Notes under the pieces: generated by a model
Told to the model about the DNA's origin: nothing
The model's database searches: none
What the model saw: only the letters and a program-made list of their open reading frames with translations
Position numbers and translations under genes: made by a program
Shown: positions 1-10,625 of the stretch, one piece after another
Layout of the letters: each line of letters begins with the position of its first letter
Numbering within the stretch: the first letter of the stretch is position 1
Assembly: GCF_022810305.1 (NCBI RefSeq)
Contig: NZ_JALGQH010000003.1
Span: forward strand, 1-64,000
Reading direction: 5' to 3'
Origin: Rhodococcus sp. ARC_M6
GTDB taxonomy: Bacteria > Actinomycetota > Actinomycetes > Mycobacteriales > Mycobacteriaceae
Length of the DNA: 64,000 nucleotides

Positions 1-53
1 CCGGACGGCCAATCCCCTTCGGCCATCAACAACAGCGACGAAATGCCAGCCAT
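1..53 (-). CDS. possible 5' end of a divergent gene running off the window
   Basis: An open minus-strand frame begins with ATG at 53 and stays open to base 1, giving 18 residues starting MAGISSLLLMAEGDWPSG. A weak purine stretch lies upstream. The fragment is too short to assign a family, and no function is proposed. It would be divergent from the adenylosuccinate-synthetase-like gene, leaving about 75 bases for two promoters. Confidence 0.2.
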   Translation of the reverse strand, partial: MAGISSLLLMAEGDWPS

Positions 54-129
54 ATCCGGCATCCCTGGGCGATCTAAGCCTAGAACTCGAAACCTCGTAG
101 ATCACCCTTCTTAAAACGTAAGGACTGAA

Positions 130-1416
130 ATGAATGCTTTTGACAGTCGTGACATCGTCGTCGTGGACCTCGGTTTCGGCGACGCCGGCAAGGGTGCCAC
201 GGTTGACTGGTTGTGTTCGCCGCAGGCGGGCCTGGGCGTAGCTGCGGTAGTTCGATTCAACGGCGGGGCGCAGGCTGCCCACAATGTTGTGAACGGAGAA
301 CACCACCACACCTTTTCGCAGTTCGGGGCCGGCACGTTGTCGGGCGTGCCGACCTTTCTCTCGAAGTTCATGTTGGTCGAACCGATTGCTCTCGCGACGG
401 AAGCGCGGGCATTGGAAGCGATCGGAGTGAACAATCCGTTCGACCTGTTGACCATCGACGGGCGAGCCCTGCTGACCACGCCGATTCACGTCGCCGCCAA
501 CAGGGCTCGCGAAGATGCCCGCGGCGGCAACCGGCACGGTTCGTGTGGCAAAGGGATCGGCGAGACGGCAGCGTATGCACTCGAGTATGCTGATGCGCCA
601 ACCGTAGGCGACTGCCTACGTCCGGACGTTCTCCGTCGAAAGTTGGTGGAGATGACGAGGTACTACGGCCGGTTGATCACCGACAGTCGACATGGCTTCC
701 CGTCGATCAACGACATGACCGAGATGTACGGGGAATTTGCTGCAGCAGTGAACATAGTCGGACCCGGTGCGTTGCAAGCGATCGGTGCCGGCGGGCGACT
801 GATTTTCGAAGGCGCCCAGGGAGTTCTACTCGACGAGTGGCGCGGATTTCACCCGCACACCACGTGGTCGACAGTCGAACCGTCCAACGCACGAGCAATG
901 ATCGGCCAGATGGGTAGGGAGAGTTACGTACTCGGCGTTACCCGGACGTACATGACACGCCACGGCGCCGGACCTTTCCCGATGGAAGACGGCCCTCTCG
1001 GGCTGGCTCTTCCGGAACCACACAACGGCGTCGGCGAGTATCAGGGTTCGTTTCGGGTCGGACACCTCGACGAGTTGCTGCTGCGGTACGCGATCGAGGT
1101 CAGCAACGGCGTCGACGGGGTGGCGCTGACGCACCTCGATGCCCTTGGCCGCGCTGCGGCAGCAAACACCCCGATCCACGGGGTGGAGAGGTACGAAGAG
1201 TGGGCGTCGATACCCGTCGGGAAGTGGAAGGACCTTGATCATCAACAAGCGTTGACGGACACTCTTCGGACGGTAGAAGTTGCGGCGAAACAAGTTCCGC
1301 CTGAACCCGAGGCGTTTGTCGACTATCTGAGCAGTGCGCTCGGAGTGCCGGTGGTGCTGACCGCCGGCGGACCGGATCGGGCCGATCGTCGGCTACGCAG
1401 CACTGTGCCTGCATGA
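130..1416 (+). CDS. adenylosuccinate synthetase family protein (divergent PurA paralogue)
   Basis: This 428-residue protein has the full length and motif order of PurA, the GTP-dependent IMP-aspartate ligase (E. coli 432 aa). The P-loop at residues 17-22 reads GDAGKG instead of GDEGKG and keeps the catalytic Asp18. GGAQAAHN keeps a His (residue 51) at the position of PurA His41. IFEGAQG and TRHGAGPFP match the family, but the loop usually TTGRGIGP reads SCGKGIGET, and the usual RRRxGWxD segment reads SFRVGHLDE. These changes argue against the housekeeping enzyme and for a paralogue acting on another purine nucleotide or amino donor. The next gene starts inside its stop codon (ATGA overlap at 1413-1416), so the two are translationally coupled. 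Family assignment is firm; substrate is unknown. Confidence 0.85.
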   Translation: MNAFDSRDIVVVDLGFGDAGKGATVDWLCSPQAGLGVAAVVRFNGGAQAAHNVVNGEHHHTFSQFGAGTLSGVPTFLSKFMLVEPIALATEARALEAIGVNNPFDLLTIDGRALLTTPIHVAANRAREDARGGNRHGSCGKGIGETAAYALEYADAPTVGDCLRPDVLRRKLVEMTRYYGRLITDSRHGFPSINDMTEMYGEFAAAVNIVGPGALQAIGAGGRLIFEGAQGVLLDEWRGFHPHTTWSTVEPSNARAMIGQMGRESYVLGVTRTYMTRHGAGPFPMEDGPLGLALPEPHNGVGEYQGSFRVGHLDELLLRYAIEVSNGVDGVALTHLDALGRAAAANTPIHGVERYEEWASIPVGKWKDLDHQQALTDTLRTVEVAAKQVPPEPEAFVDYLSSALGVPVVLTAGGPDRADRRLRSTVPA

Positions 1417-2072
1417 TGGAGAACGTGGAACAGTCACTTGTCTCGATCGACGTCATCGCTCTGCGATTCGGCAATCCGGAACCGGGGCACTTGAGGTTTG
1501 CCGTCGCGCAGCGTCAAACCGAGCCGTACACCGGGCAGCGTGCGCTGCCCGGTGTACTCCTCGGCGCTGGTGAGCGGTTGCAGGACGCGGCCCGGCGCGC
1601 AGTGACCACCAAGCTCGGATTTCCCGATGAGGCGATTCTTGCAACCGGGCAGTTGGCCGTATTCGACGAACCCAACCGCGACCCGCGTGGTCCGACATTG
1701 TCGGTTGCCATGTGGGCCGTGATCTCTCCGGCTGAGGTGCCCACCGGCGACATCACGCCGGAGTGGGTGAGTTGGGACAAGCCGGGTCACCTTGCCTTCG
1801 ACCACAACCGGATTGTCGCGGACACGCGGCCGATCCTTGCAGACACCTTGTTGTGGCGGGACGAGTCCTTCACGCGGGCGCTGTCCGGGCCGTCGTTTCC
1901 GGCGTCGTACGCACTGGCTGTCGCCGCAGAACTGTCCGGCGAGCGGCCCGACGCCGGCAACCTCAATCGCACTCTCAAAGCCCTACCGGGCCTCGAACGC
2001 ACCGACGAACGAGTGCGAGTCAGTGCGACGGGTCGTCCGTCGGTTGTGTGGCGGTGGACCGAAAACGACTGA
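1413..2072 (+). CDS. Nudix-fold protein with degenerate Nudix box, NrtR-like
   Basis: The protein has 219 residues. The N-terminal ~140 residues look like an ADP-ribose-type Nudix fold (ALPGVLLGAGERLQDAARRA, then VTTKLGF). In the expected GX5EX7REUXEEXGU box the second Gly is Val and the metal-binding EE pair has become T-K, so hydrolysis of a nucleoside diphosphate is unlikely. The C-terminal ~75 residues have the size and position of the winged-helix part of NrtR regulators and end in VVWRWTEND. NrtR proteins are transcriptional regulators that sense ADP-ribose-like ligands. Coupling to the PurA-like gene suggests it senses or controls that pathway. An enzyme with altered chemistry is the alternative. 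Confidence 0.7.
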   Translation: MMENVEQSLVSIDVIALRFGNPEPGHLRFAVAQRQTEPYTGQRALPGVLLGAGERLQDAARRAVTTKLGFPDEAILATGQLAVFDEPNRDPRGPTLSVAMWAVISPAEVPTGDITPEWVSWDKPGHLAFDHNRIVADTRPILADTLLWRDESFTRALSGPSFPASYALAVAAELSGERPDAGNLNRTLKALPGLERTDERVRVSATGRPSVVWRWTEND

Positions 2073-2078
2073 GCTGCA

Positions 2079-3344
<1,266 letters not shown>

Positions 3345-3436
3345 CTAGTCAACGAGCGTGCATTCAGCTAGGCAATTCGACGGAATGGCGCAGGAATCAG
3401 GGGACTATTCCAGTCATTGTGTATAGGTTGAGGGGC

Positions 3437-3967
3437 ATGGCGGAATCGGTGCGGAATTCGGTGTCACTCGACGGTCTGGATTTGGCCTTGCTCGAAGCGA
3501 TGCACGCGCATCCGCGTGCCGGGGCGTTGGAACTGTCGAGATTGACCAAGGTTGCCCGCGCGACAGTGCAGGCCCGACTACGCAGGCTCGAAGATGGCGG
3601 AATCATCTCAGGATATGCGCCGCACATCGACTTGGCCGCAGCAGGTTTCGGTGTCCAAGCGTTTGTAACCTTGGAGATCGCCCAAGGTGCCCTCGATACC
3701 GTCACGATCAAACTCGAGGCCATCCCCGGTGTGATCGAAGCATTCGCGACAACCGGCACCGGCGACGTTTTGTGTCGAGTGGCGGCAGCGTCGCATCAAG
3801 GTTTGCAGCAGACGTTGCTCGATCTGAACCGATCCGGCGTAGCCACTCGCTCCACGAGTGTGATGGTTCTGTCGGTGGTGGTGCCCTTCCGGGCGTTGCC
3901 GTTGCTCGAGACACTCGACACTCGCGGCGCGGTCAAAGCGCCGGCCTACCGGGAGCATCGAAGCTGA
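3437..3967 (+). CDS. Lrp/AsnC family transcriptional regulator
   Basis: The 176-residue product has an N-terminal AsnC-type winged helix (LDGLDLALLEAMHAHP, then LTKVARATVQARLRRLE and GIISGYAPHID) and a C-terminal RAM-like ligand-binding domain. Such proteins form octamers that respond to amino acids or related metabolites. The ATG at 3437 is preferred over the in-frame GTG at 3419 because GAGGGG lies directly upstream. The gene diverges from hppD, so control of tyrosine/4-hydroxyphenylpyruvate catabolism by an aromatic amino or keto acid is likely. That is inferred from position only. Confidence 0.88.
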   Translation: MAESVRNSVSLDGLDLALLEAMHAHPRAGALELSRLTKVARATVQARLRRLEDGGIISGYAPHIDLAAAGFGVQAFVTLEIAQGALDTVTIKLEAIPGVIEAFATTGTGDVLCRVAAASHQGLQQTLLDLNRSGVATRSTSVMVLSVVVPFRALPLLETLDTRGAVKAPAYREHRS

Positions 3968-3968
3968 T

Positions 3969-5483
3969 TCAGCCCTTGCGTCCGGGAGCCCAGAACCCGA
4001 GAGCAATAGCGGATACCCACATGATCGCCGCCAATGTCCACGCGCCTTGATCCATGCCGCGGATGAAGGCTTCCTTGGCGAAGTCCGCCAGTTGATCACC
4101 TTGCGGGCCGGCGATTTCCGCGACGTGGAGAGCCGCTGCCAGCGAGCCGGATACAGCGTCCTTCGCTGATTCCGGCAGCATGTCGACTGCCGGTTGCACG
4201 TGCAGTCCGTAGCCCGCAGCGAGGATGCTTCCGGCCAAGGCAACGCCGATCGCAGAACCGATTTCGCGGGTGGCGTCGTTGACTGCCGACGCGACCCCCT
4301 GCTTGGCGTCGGGCGCATTGGAAACTATGGCGGCGGTGGCGGGGGTTGTCGAGAGCCCGAGTCCGATGGCAGCCACGATCAGTGGGATGGACACTTCCGC
4401 ATAGGTTGAACCGGAGTCCAGTGTGATCATCAGTGCGATGCCCGTCCCCAGCAGTGCAACGCCCGAAGCGGTGAGAATGCGTAGTCCGACAAGCGGAATC
4501 AGGAGAGGGGAAACTACCGAAAGCAGCATGACGGGCACCGCGATCGGGAATAGTGCGAGCGCCGATTGCAGGGGTGAATAGTCGAGGACTAGTTGCAGGT
4601 ACTGCACGATCAGGAAGAACAGGCCGAAGGTGGCCAGGAACTGCAGTGTGAGTGATGCTGCACCGCTTCCGAATGCGCGGTTTGCAAACAGTCTGACGTC
4701 GAGAAGTGGATGGGCGGTACGTAATTCCACAACACTGAATATGGCTGCCAGGGCGATTCCACTGATCAGAAGAGCGAGGACCACGGGGTCCAGCCAACCC
4801 CTGGCCGGGGCCTCGATCATGCCGAGAACAAACAGTCCGATAGAAGCGGCAATGAGCGCGGTGCCGGGCAGATCGAGCGGAGTTGTCTCCGCGTCCTTCG
4901 AGGACGAGATCGTGAACGAGAGCACGAGGATCACAGCGGACACCATAGCCAGGCTGATGAAAATCGAATGCCAGGACCACTTTTCGAGCAACAGTCCCGA
5001 AATGATGAGTCCGGCGATGGCTCCGGAACCTGCCACACCGGACCAGATGCCGACGGCGCGGCCGCGTTGAGCGGTGGGAAATCCGGCGGTCAACAGCGAC
5101 AGGGTTGCGGGCATGACAAACGCGGCACCCACGCCGGCAACTACTCGGGACGCGATGATCCAGGCGGGTTCGTCGGCAAAGGCCGGAATGGCGCAACCGG
5201 CGGCGAACACGAGCAGACCGAACATGAGCAGTTCGCGTCGGCCGTAGCGATCACCGAGCGCGCCGGCCGGAAGTAGCAGGCAGGCGAGAACGAGGGTGTA
5301 CCCGTCGACGATCCATGTCAGTTGGGATTGGGTGGCACCGGTGTCTCGGGCGAGGTCGGGGAGTGCGGTGTTCAAGGACGCCATCGCGGCGACGACCAGT
5401 GCCACAGCGCAGCACGAGACCGTCAGCATCCAGATCTGCCGGGCGGTCCAGGTCGACTGTTCGATGTCCGTATCGGCGCTCAT
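3969..5483 (-). CDS. DHA2-family (EmrB/QacA type) MFS multidrug exporter
   Basis: This 504-residue integral membrane protein has the 14-helix pattern of DHA2 proton antiporters. Motif A is seen as GALGDRYGRRELL and motif C-like glycine/proline segments as GVAGSGAIAGLIISG. It probably exports hydrophobic or cationic compounds. The gene is divergent from a TetR gene with 86 bases between them, a classic drug-pump/repressor arrangement. It converges with the Lrp gene, with one base between the stops. Substrate is not predictable from sequence. Confidence 0.9.
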   Translation of the reverse strand: MSADTDIEQSTWTARQIWMLTVSCCAVALVVAAMASLNTALPDLARDTGATQSQLTWIVDGYTLVLACLLLPAGALGDRYGRRELLMFGLLVFAAGCAIPAFADEPAWIIASRVVAGVGAAFVMPATLSLLTAGFPTAQRGRAVGIWSGVAGSGAIAGLIISGLLLEKWSWHSIFISLAMVSAVILVLSFTISSSKDAETTPLDLPGTALIAASIGLFVLGMIEAPARGWLDPVVLALLISGIALAAIFSVVELRTAHPLLDVRLFANRAFGSGAASLTLQFLATFGLFFLIVQYLQLVLDYSPLQSALALFPIAVPVMLLSVVSPLLIPLVGLRILTASGVALLGTGIALMITLDSGSTYAEVSIPLIVAAIGLGLSTTPATAAIVSNAPDAKQGVASAVNDATREIGSAIGVALAGSILAAGYGLHVQPAVDMLPESAKDAVSGSLAAALHVAEIAGPQGDQLADFAKEAFIRGMDQGAWTLAAIMWVSAIALGFWAPGRKG

Positions 5484-5569
5484 CTAATCCCTCTCGATAG
5501 AAAAGAGACCATCAGTATCGTTACAAGAACGTCAGTTCCACAAGACCGGGGTGGGTATAGCTTGAACTT

Positions 5570-6202
5570 GTGACGACGGTGAGAACGGATCAGCAGCCCA
5601 TCGACGAGGATCCGCGCAAACAGCGATCCCGAACCAGATTGCTCGACGCAGCGACAACGCTCCTCTCCAAGGGCGGCGTCGACGCCGTGACGATCGACGC
5701 CGTCACCAAGCTCGCCAACGTGGCCCGCGCGACCCTGTATCGGCACTTCGACAGCGGTACCGAACTGTTGGCCGCAGCATTTGCACGGCTACTGCCGTCA
5801 GTTCCGGCGATTTCGGGAGAGGGCGACCTCCGGACTCAGTTGCTCGAACTGTTGACCAGCCAGGCCAAGGTCATCGAGAGTGCGCCGGTGCAGGTCACCG
5901 CGATGTGCTGGCTCGGCTTGGGCCCGGACCTGGCCGGTTATTCGAGCACCGAAGCCCTCTCGGCCGACAAACCGGAGATGCGGTCACTGCGGCAAACAAT
6001 CATGGAGCAGTACCGGGAGGCGTTCGATCGCGTCTTACGGACACCGGAGGCGATCGAGGAGTTGGGGGAGTACGACTACGACGTCGCCCTGGCGCAGTTG
6101 GTCGGTCCGTTGGTGCTCACCAGGTTGGCCACACTCACCCCACTCGGCGAATCGGCCTGTGAGCAGATCGTCGACGATTTCCTGGCGGCGCGCCGAGCCT
6201 GA
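5570..6202 (+). CDS. TetR/AcrR family transcriptional regulator
   Basis: The protein has 210 residues. The N-terminal helix-turn-helix is typical of TetR (RTRLLDAATTLLSKGGVDAV, then VARATLYRHFDS) and is followed by an all-helical ligand domain. The GTG at 5570 has no good Shine-Dalgarno sequence, but a TATAGC hexamer lies 8 bases upstream (5556-5561), so a leaderless transcript is possible. The gene probably represses the divergent DHA2 exporter and itself. It ends two bases before the convergent cyclase gene. Confidence 0.9.
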   Translation: MTTVRTDQQPIDEDPRKQRSRTRLLDAATTLLSKGGVDAVTIDAVTKLANVARATLYRHFDSGTELLAAAFARLLPSVPAISGEGDLRTQLLELLTSQAKVIESAPVQVTAMCWLGLGPDLAGYSSTEALSADKPEMRSLRQTIMEQYREAFDRVLRTPEAIEELGEYDYDVALAQLVGPLVLTRLATLTPLGESACEQIVDDFLAARRA

Positions 6203-6203
6203 C

Positions 6204-7277
6204 TTACGACTCGATATTCCGTCGTAGGACGTACTGCTCGAGACGGTCGATGCCGCGCACCCGTCGTGGCCTCAGGTGGCGGAGCTTGAAATTGGCGTCC
6301 AGGCCTACCGCGCCGGCTAATTCCGAATCGATCAGTACTGTGCCGGGGCGAGCAGAACTGGTGAGCCGCGCTGCCTTGTTGACCACGGAACCGTAGAGAT
6401 CGCCGAATCGAACCAAGGTCGGCCCCATTGCCAGGCCCACCCGCAATTGGGGGTCGTCATGGTCGGCTAGAACCGATTCCTGGATCTGCATCGCGATTTC
6501 AGCGGCATGATGCGGACTCTCGGCGGCGAACATCACCTCGTCGCCGACGGTTTTGACGATCCAGCCGAAATTTCGGCCGACGATTTCGGCAGAGGCGGAT
6601 TCGAAACGTTCCAGCAGATCGCTCAGCTCGGCGGGATCGAGGCCGCGGGTCAACGATGTGTACCCGACGATGTCGGCGAACCCCACGATCAAAATTCGGC
6701 TGGCAACTTCTTCACCGGGATTGCCGACATTGCGGCCGGTTGACGACGCAACATGCCTCTTCCACACGTAGGTCTGGAGCGATTCGACGGCCGGGATGAT
6801 CTCGGCGCCCAGACGTAAGATCAGTTTCCGGATCGACTCCGGGTCCTGATCGCCGGACTCGGTCAACTGATCGACGATGTGTGTTCCGATGAGCGAAACC
6901 TGCCACTCGGCGAGCCTTGACATCGACTGTCCCAGTGAACGTGCCGCGGCGACTTCGCTACTGCGCGAAATGATTCCGCGATCAACCATGCTGGTGAGGC
7001 TCTTCAGGGCGTCGGCATCTTGCTGGGTGAACATGACGGCATCCGGATCTTCGTCGACGGCAAATCCCATGGCTACCCACAGGCGATCCGCACGATCTCG
7101 CGAGACTCCGGCGAACTCGGCGATCTGGGTTTGAGTGAAGCATCGGGAACCGCCGAGGAGATATTCTTCGATGTCGGCCTGAATGCTGCTGAGCATATTC
7201 GCGTCGAACGGGTTTTGCGGTTGAGTAGCACCTGGTTCGGTGCCCTCGTTCATGCCCGACGGCTCCGAACTGCTCAC
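6204..7277 (-). CDS. class III adenylate/guanylate cyclase with N-terminal regulatory domain
   Basis: The 357-residue protein probably makes cAMP. Residues ~25-190 form a helical N-terminal domain resembling that of mycobacterial pH-responsive cyclases of the Rv1264/Rv2212 type, with a helix-turn-helix-like start (TQTQIAEFAGVSRDRADRLW). The catalytic domain shows the first metal Asp in FADIVGYTS, the K-x-x-GD segment in VKTVGDEVMF, and the transition-state Asn/Arg in VNKAARL. The GTG at 7277 has GAGGAG just upstream. It appears soluble, with no membrane segment. Regulation by pH or fatty acid is inferred from the homologues only. Confidence 0.88.
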   Translation of the reverse strand: MSSSEPSGMNEGTEPGATQPQNPFDANMLSSIQADIEEYLLGGSRCFTQTQIAEFAGVSRDRADRLWVAMGFAVDEDPDAVMFTQQDADALKSLTSMVDRGIISRSSEVAAARSLGQSMSRLAEWQVSLIGTHIVDQLTESGDQDPESIRKLILRLGAEIIPAVESLQTYVWKRHVASSTGRNVGNPGEEVASRILIVGFADIVGYTSLTRGLDPAELSDLLERFESASAEIVGRNFGWIVKTVGDEVMFAAESPHHAAEIAMQIQESVLADHDDPQLRVGLAMGPTLVRFGDLYGSVVNKAARLTSSARPGTVLIDSELAGAVGLDANFKLRHLRPRRVRGIDRLEQYVLRRNIES

Positions 7278-7445
7278 TGTGCTCCTCGGTACTTCTACGT
7301 TGTTGTTGTCATCATCTTCCAGGTTGCGCTCGCCGAACAGTACTTAATTCGACGAACATCGGGGCGGTGTGCGGGAACACGTCGGTGGCTTGTGCAAGAG
7401 TTGCCCCGAGAAAAGCACCACCGAAACTCTCGAAAGGATTTGCGA

Positions 7446-8159
7446 ATGCCACCCCGTAGACGTTCCGGCGCTACCGCATCAACGCCGGATCACCTCACTG
7501 CGGAAAACTTGGCGACTCTCGCCTCGGCAGTCGCCGAAGGTAAACGCGCCACCGTATACCTGCGCGAGGCAACCCCCAGCCTCGGTATCGAGGCAGGCAC
7601 TTCCGCCAAAGTGGTATCGGTGGACGGAACTACCGTGCTGATCCGACCCAAGGGCGTCAATGACGAATTGCCTTTCGAGGCAGAGGAATTGCGCATCAAC
7701 CGCGTGGCATCGGCGCCGCCGAAACCGGCGCCGCGCCCGAAACCAGTTGTGGAGTCCGAACCCCTCATGGAACCACTCGTCGAAACGCGACCCAAGCCGC
7801 GGCCTGCACCGGCAGCAGCCCCCGTCCCGGCAGTCATTGCGCCGACGCCGGCGCCTCGCCCAGCCGTCAAGCGTGCCAAGAAACTCCCGGCCGGAGTCAG
7901 CGTCACCATTCACGCCGGCGCCGACAACGACTGGAGTGTCACCGTCACTCTAGGCGCCAAGCGTCCGGGCAAAGCGGTTCCGGTAGCTCCCGACGCAGTT
8001 GAGCGCGCCATCCGCGAATTGGGTGAGCCGACGGCCATCGAGGCAGTCGAATCGATCATCGTGGAGGCCCGTGACGCGGCGGTTGCGCGCGTCGACGAGC
8101 TGAGCCGCCAACTCGAAGAGGCACGCAAGATGCTGGAGGCACTCGGCACCACCGAGTAA
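7446..8159 (+). CDS. actinobacterial protein with Pro-rich linker (DUF6319-like)
   Basis: The 237-residue protein has three parts: an N-terminal ~75-residue segment (TAENLATLASAVAEGKRATV, DELPFEAEELRINR), a long Pro/Ala linker (~80-145, with APPKPAPRPKP), and a C-terminal domain ending in a coiled-coil (DELSRQLEEARKMLEALGTT). I recall this architecture as the actinobacterial DUF6319 family; function is unknown. The ATG at 7446 follows GAAAGG, and the longer open frame upstream is compositionally unlike protein. It stands alone between a divergent cyclase and a secreted protease. Confidence 0.75.
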   Translation: MPPRRRSGATASTPDHLTAENLATLASAVAEGKRATVYLREATPSLGIEAGTSAKVVSVDGTTVLIRPKGVNDELPFEAEELRINRVASAPPKPAPRPKPVVESEPLMEPLVETRPKPRPAPAAAPVPAVIAPTPAPRPAVKRAKKLPAGVSVTIHAGADNDWSVTVTLGAKRPGKAVPVAPDAVERAIRELGEPTAIEAVESIIVEARDAAVARVDELSRQLEEARKMLEALGTTE

Positions 8160-8248
8160 TTCCGCACCCACCGCGTAACTCTCTTGCGTAGCTGCAAACT
8201 TTCCGGGGTATGCGTTTTGTGCAGCGGGGGTCTACCAGCGGAGAAAAT

Positions 8249-8908
8249 ATGATGTTACGAAAAATCGTATCTGTACTGGCAGCGTGGATTCTTGCATTGG
8301 GGCTCGGGTTCGTCGCCAGTGGAACGGCGATTGCTGCGGCCACGCCGATGGGTGGCGGCTCGGGCATCATCGTCAACGACGAAGTCATTTGCACTTTGAC
8401 AACGATTGGACATGACAGCGGAGGCCGGCTGGTTGGTATCACCGCAGGTCACTGCGGTGAACCAGGCTCGACCGTGGTGCCCGAGGACGATCAAGGTGCC
8501 GGAGTTGTCGGTAAATTCGTCACCTCCAACCCTGACCTCGACTACGCGGTCATTGCGTTCGATCCCGGCAAAGTCACGCCCGTCCGGACCATCCGCGGTG
8601 CCACCATCACTGCAATCGGCACGCCGGCCAGTTTCCCGGCAGTTGCATGCAAGGAAGGCCGGACCACGGGCAATACCTGCGGAATTGTGTGGGGAGATCT
8701 GAGTGCCGACGCACAAACGTGGACGCAAGTGTGTGTCGACCACGGTGATTCCGGAGCGCCCGTCACTGTCGGAACCACACTGGTCGCGATGGTGAATGCG
8801 TACGTTTTCGTTCCTTGCTTGGGGCCGGAACTCGGCACCAACATGTCATCGATCCTCGCGAGTATGAACTCGCAGGGCGGTGTCGGTGCCGGGTACCAGC
8901 CTATCTAG
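8249..8908 (+). CDS. secreted S1-family (chymotrypsin-like) serine protease
   Basis: The 219-residue product starts with a Sec signal peptide (MMLRKIVSVLAAWILALGLG, cleavage likely after the Ala-rich TAIAAA). The mature part carries a plausible catalytic triad: His in ITAGHCG, Asp in DLDYAVI, Ser in HGDSGAPV. Four Cys residues could form disulphides. It should hydrolyse peptide bonds outside the cell. GGAG 6 bases before the ATG pair at 8249/8252 sets the start; the upstream GTG at 8210 would disrupt the signal peptide. Some mycobacterial homologues have no known substrate. Confidence 0.85.
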   Translation: MMLRKIVSVLAAWILALGLGFVASGTAIAAATPMGGGSGIIVNDEVICTLTTIGHDSGGRLVGITAGHCGEPGSTVVPEDDQGAGVVGKFVTSNPDLDYAVIAFDPGKVTPVRTIRGATITAIGTPASFPAVACKEGRTTGNTCGIVWGDLSADAQTWTQVCVDHGDSGAPVTVGTTLVAMVNAYVFVPCLGPELGTNMSSILASMNSQGGVGAGYQPI

Positions 8909-8918
8909 CTCAATTCAG

Positions 8919-8966
8919 GTGGGTTCGGCCTCAGCCGCAGACTGCTCCGCCTGAGGCTGAACCCAC
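8919..8966. terminator. bidirectional hairpin between protease and ilvD
   Basis: GTGGGTTC-GG-CCTCAG pairs with CTGAGG-CT-GAACCCAC around a 16-base loop. It sits between the convergent protease and ilvD genes and overlaps the last codons of ilvD. There is no long T tract, so its efficiency is uncertain. Confidence 0.6.
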
Positions 8967-10625
8967 AAGCTTGGTGTACTTGGCCAGCACACCGCGGGTG
9001 TACCGCGGGGGCAACGGCTCCCAACCTTGTTTGCGCGCAGCCAGTTCAGAGTCGTCGACCAGCAATTCGAGCAATCCGGTACTGACGTCGAGCCGGATCT
9101 GATCACCGTCACGAACAAATGCGATGGGTCCGCCGTCTACAGCTTCCGGCGCCACGTGCCCGACACAGAGACCAGTGGTGCCGCCGGAGAACCGTCCGTC
9201 GGTCAGCAACAAGACGTCCTTGCCCAGCCCGGCTCCCTTGATTGCGCCGGTGATGGCGAGCATCTCACGCATTCCGGGGCCGCCCTTGGGGCCTTCGTAG
9301 CGGATCACCACGACGTCGCCGCTGGTGATGGTTCCGTCTTCGAGAGCGTCCATGGCGGCACGTTCACGTTCGAATACCCGTGCCGTGCCGGTGAATATGT
9401 CGGACTCGAATCCGGCAGACTTCACGACAGCGCCGCCGGGTGCCAGTGAGCCCTTGAGAATCGTGATGCCGCCGGTGGGATGGATCGGCTCGCTCATCGC
9501 CCGCAGAACCTTGCCGTCCGGATCGGGCGGGGTGATATCTGCGAGATTCTCGGCGATGGTTCGACCGGTGACTGTCATGCAGTCACCGTGTAGGAGTCCG
9601 GCGTCGAGCAATGCCTTCATGATGACGGGAACGCCGCCGATCCGGTCGACGTCGGTCATGACGTGACGACCGAAAGGCTTGACGTCCGCGAGGTGCGGAA
9701 CCTTGGCGCCGACGCGAGCAAAATCGTCGAGAGTCAGAGGTACGTACGCCTCATGCGCGATGGCGAGGAGGTGGAGCACCGCATTGGTGGAACCGCCGAA
9801 AGCCATGACGACGGCGATGGCATTTTCGAAGGCTTCCTTGGTGAGGATGTCGCGGGTGGTGATGCCCCGACGCAGGAGTTCGACGACGGCTTTGCCGCTC
9901 TCCCGAGCGAATCCGTCGCGTCGACGGTCCGGTGCCGGCGGGGACGCACTGCCGGGGAGCGACATACCCATTGCCTCGGCCGCGCTGGCCATGGTGTTTG
10001 CCGTGTACATGCCGCCGCAGGCACCTTCGCCCGGGCAGATTGCGCGTTCGATGATGTCGACGTCCGCGCGGCTCATCAGCCCCCGTGAGCACGCGCCCAC
10101 AGCCTCGAAAGCATCGATGACGGTGACTTCGCGTTCACTGCCGTCGGACAGTTTTGCCACTCCCGGCAAGGTGGAACCGGCGTAGAGGAACACGCTGGCG
10201 AGATCGAGGCGGGCAGCAGCCATCAACATTCCGGGGAGCGACTTGTCGCAGCCGGCGAGCAGGACCGAACCGTCGAGGCGCTCGGCCTGCATGACGGTTT
10301 CGACGCTGTCCGCGATCACCTCACGGGAGACGAGGGAGAAGTGCATGCCCTCATGGCCCATCGAAATGCCGTCGGAGACGGAGATGGTGCCGAATTCGAG
10401 GGGGAATCCGCCACCTTCCCGGACACCTTCCTTGACAGCCTTGGCAAGGCGGTCGAGGGACAGGTTGCAGGGGGTGATCTCGTTCCAGGACGAGGCGACG
10501 CCGATCTGCGACTTGACCCAGTCGTCGTCGCCCATTCCTACTGCGCGCAACATGCCTCGCGCTGCGGTCTTTTCGAGTCCGTCGGTGACGTCACGACTTC
10601 TAGGTTTGATGTCGGGTTCGGTCAT
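8931..10625 (-). CDS. ilvD: dihydroxy-acid dehydratase (IlvD part, separately translatable)
   Basis: IlvD dehydrates 2,3-dihydroxy-isovalerate and 2,3-dihydroxy-3-methylvalerate in branched-chain amino acid synthesis, using an iron-sulphur cluster. Counted from the ATG at 10625 it has 564 residues, the normal family length. Cluster ligands are seen in [21 protein letters not shown] and [17 protein letters not shown]. The C-terminal swivel domain with [11 protein letters not shown] is complete. GAGG lies only 2 bases from the ATG, so independent initiation would be weak, which matters because the frame upstream is open. It ends in a hairpin shared with the convergent protease gene. Confidence 0.93.
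   Translation of the reverse strand: MTEPDIKPRSRDVTDGLEKTAARGMLRAVGMGDDDWVKSQIGVASSWNEITPCNLSLDRLAKAVKEGVREGGGFPLEFGTISVSDGISMGHEGMHFSLVSREVIADSVETVMQAERLDGSVLLAGCDKSLPGMLMAAARLDLASVFLYAGSTLPGVAKLSDGSEREVTVIDAFEAVGACSRGLMSRADVDIIERAICPGEGACGGMYTANTMASAAEAMGMSLPGSASPPAPDRRRDGFARESGKAVVELLRRGITTRDILTKEAFENAIAVVMAFGGSTNAVLHLLAIAHEAYVPLTLDDFARVGAKVPHLADVKPFGRHVMTDVDRIGGVPVIMKALLDAGLLHGDCMTVTGRTIAENLADITPPDPDGKVLRAMSEPIHPTGGITILKGSLAPGGAVVKSAGFESDIFTGTARVFERERAAMDALEDGTITSGDVVVIRYEGPKGGPGMREMLAITGAIKGAGLGKDVLLLTDGRFSGGTTGLCVGHVAPEAVDGGPIAFVRDGDQIRLDVSTGLLELLVDDSELAARKQGWEPLPPRYTRGVLAKYTKLVGSASGGAVCG

Noticed and set aside
5484..5569. TetR operator in the exporter/TetR interval
   Set aside because: Only short imperfect symmetries (for example CGTT-N5-AACG) are present, too weak to call.
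7020..7445. N-terminal extension of the Pro-rich protein
   Set aside because: It overlaps the divergent cyclase antisense and has no ribosome site; the ATG at 7446 follows GAAAGG.
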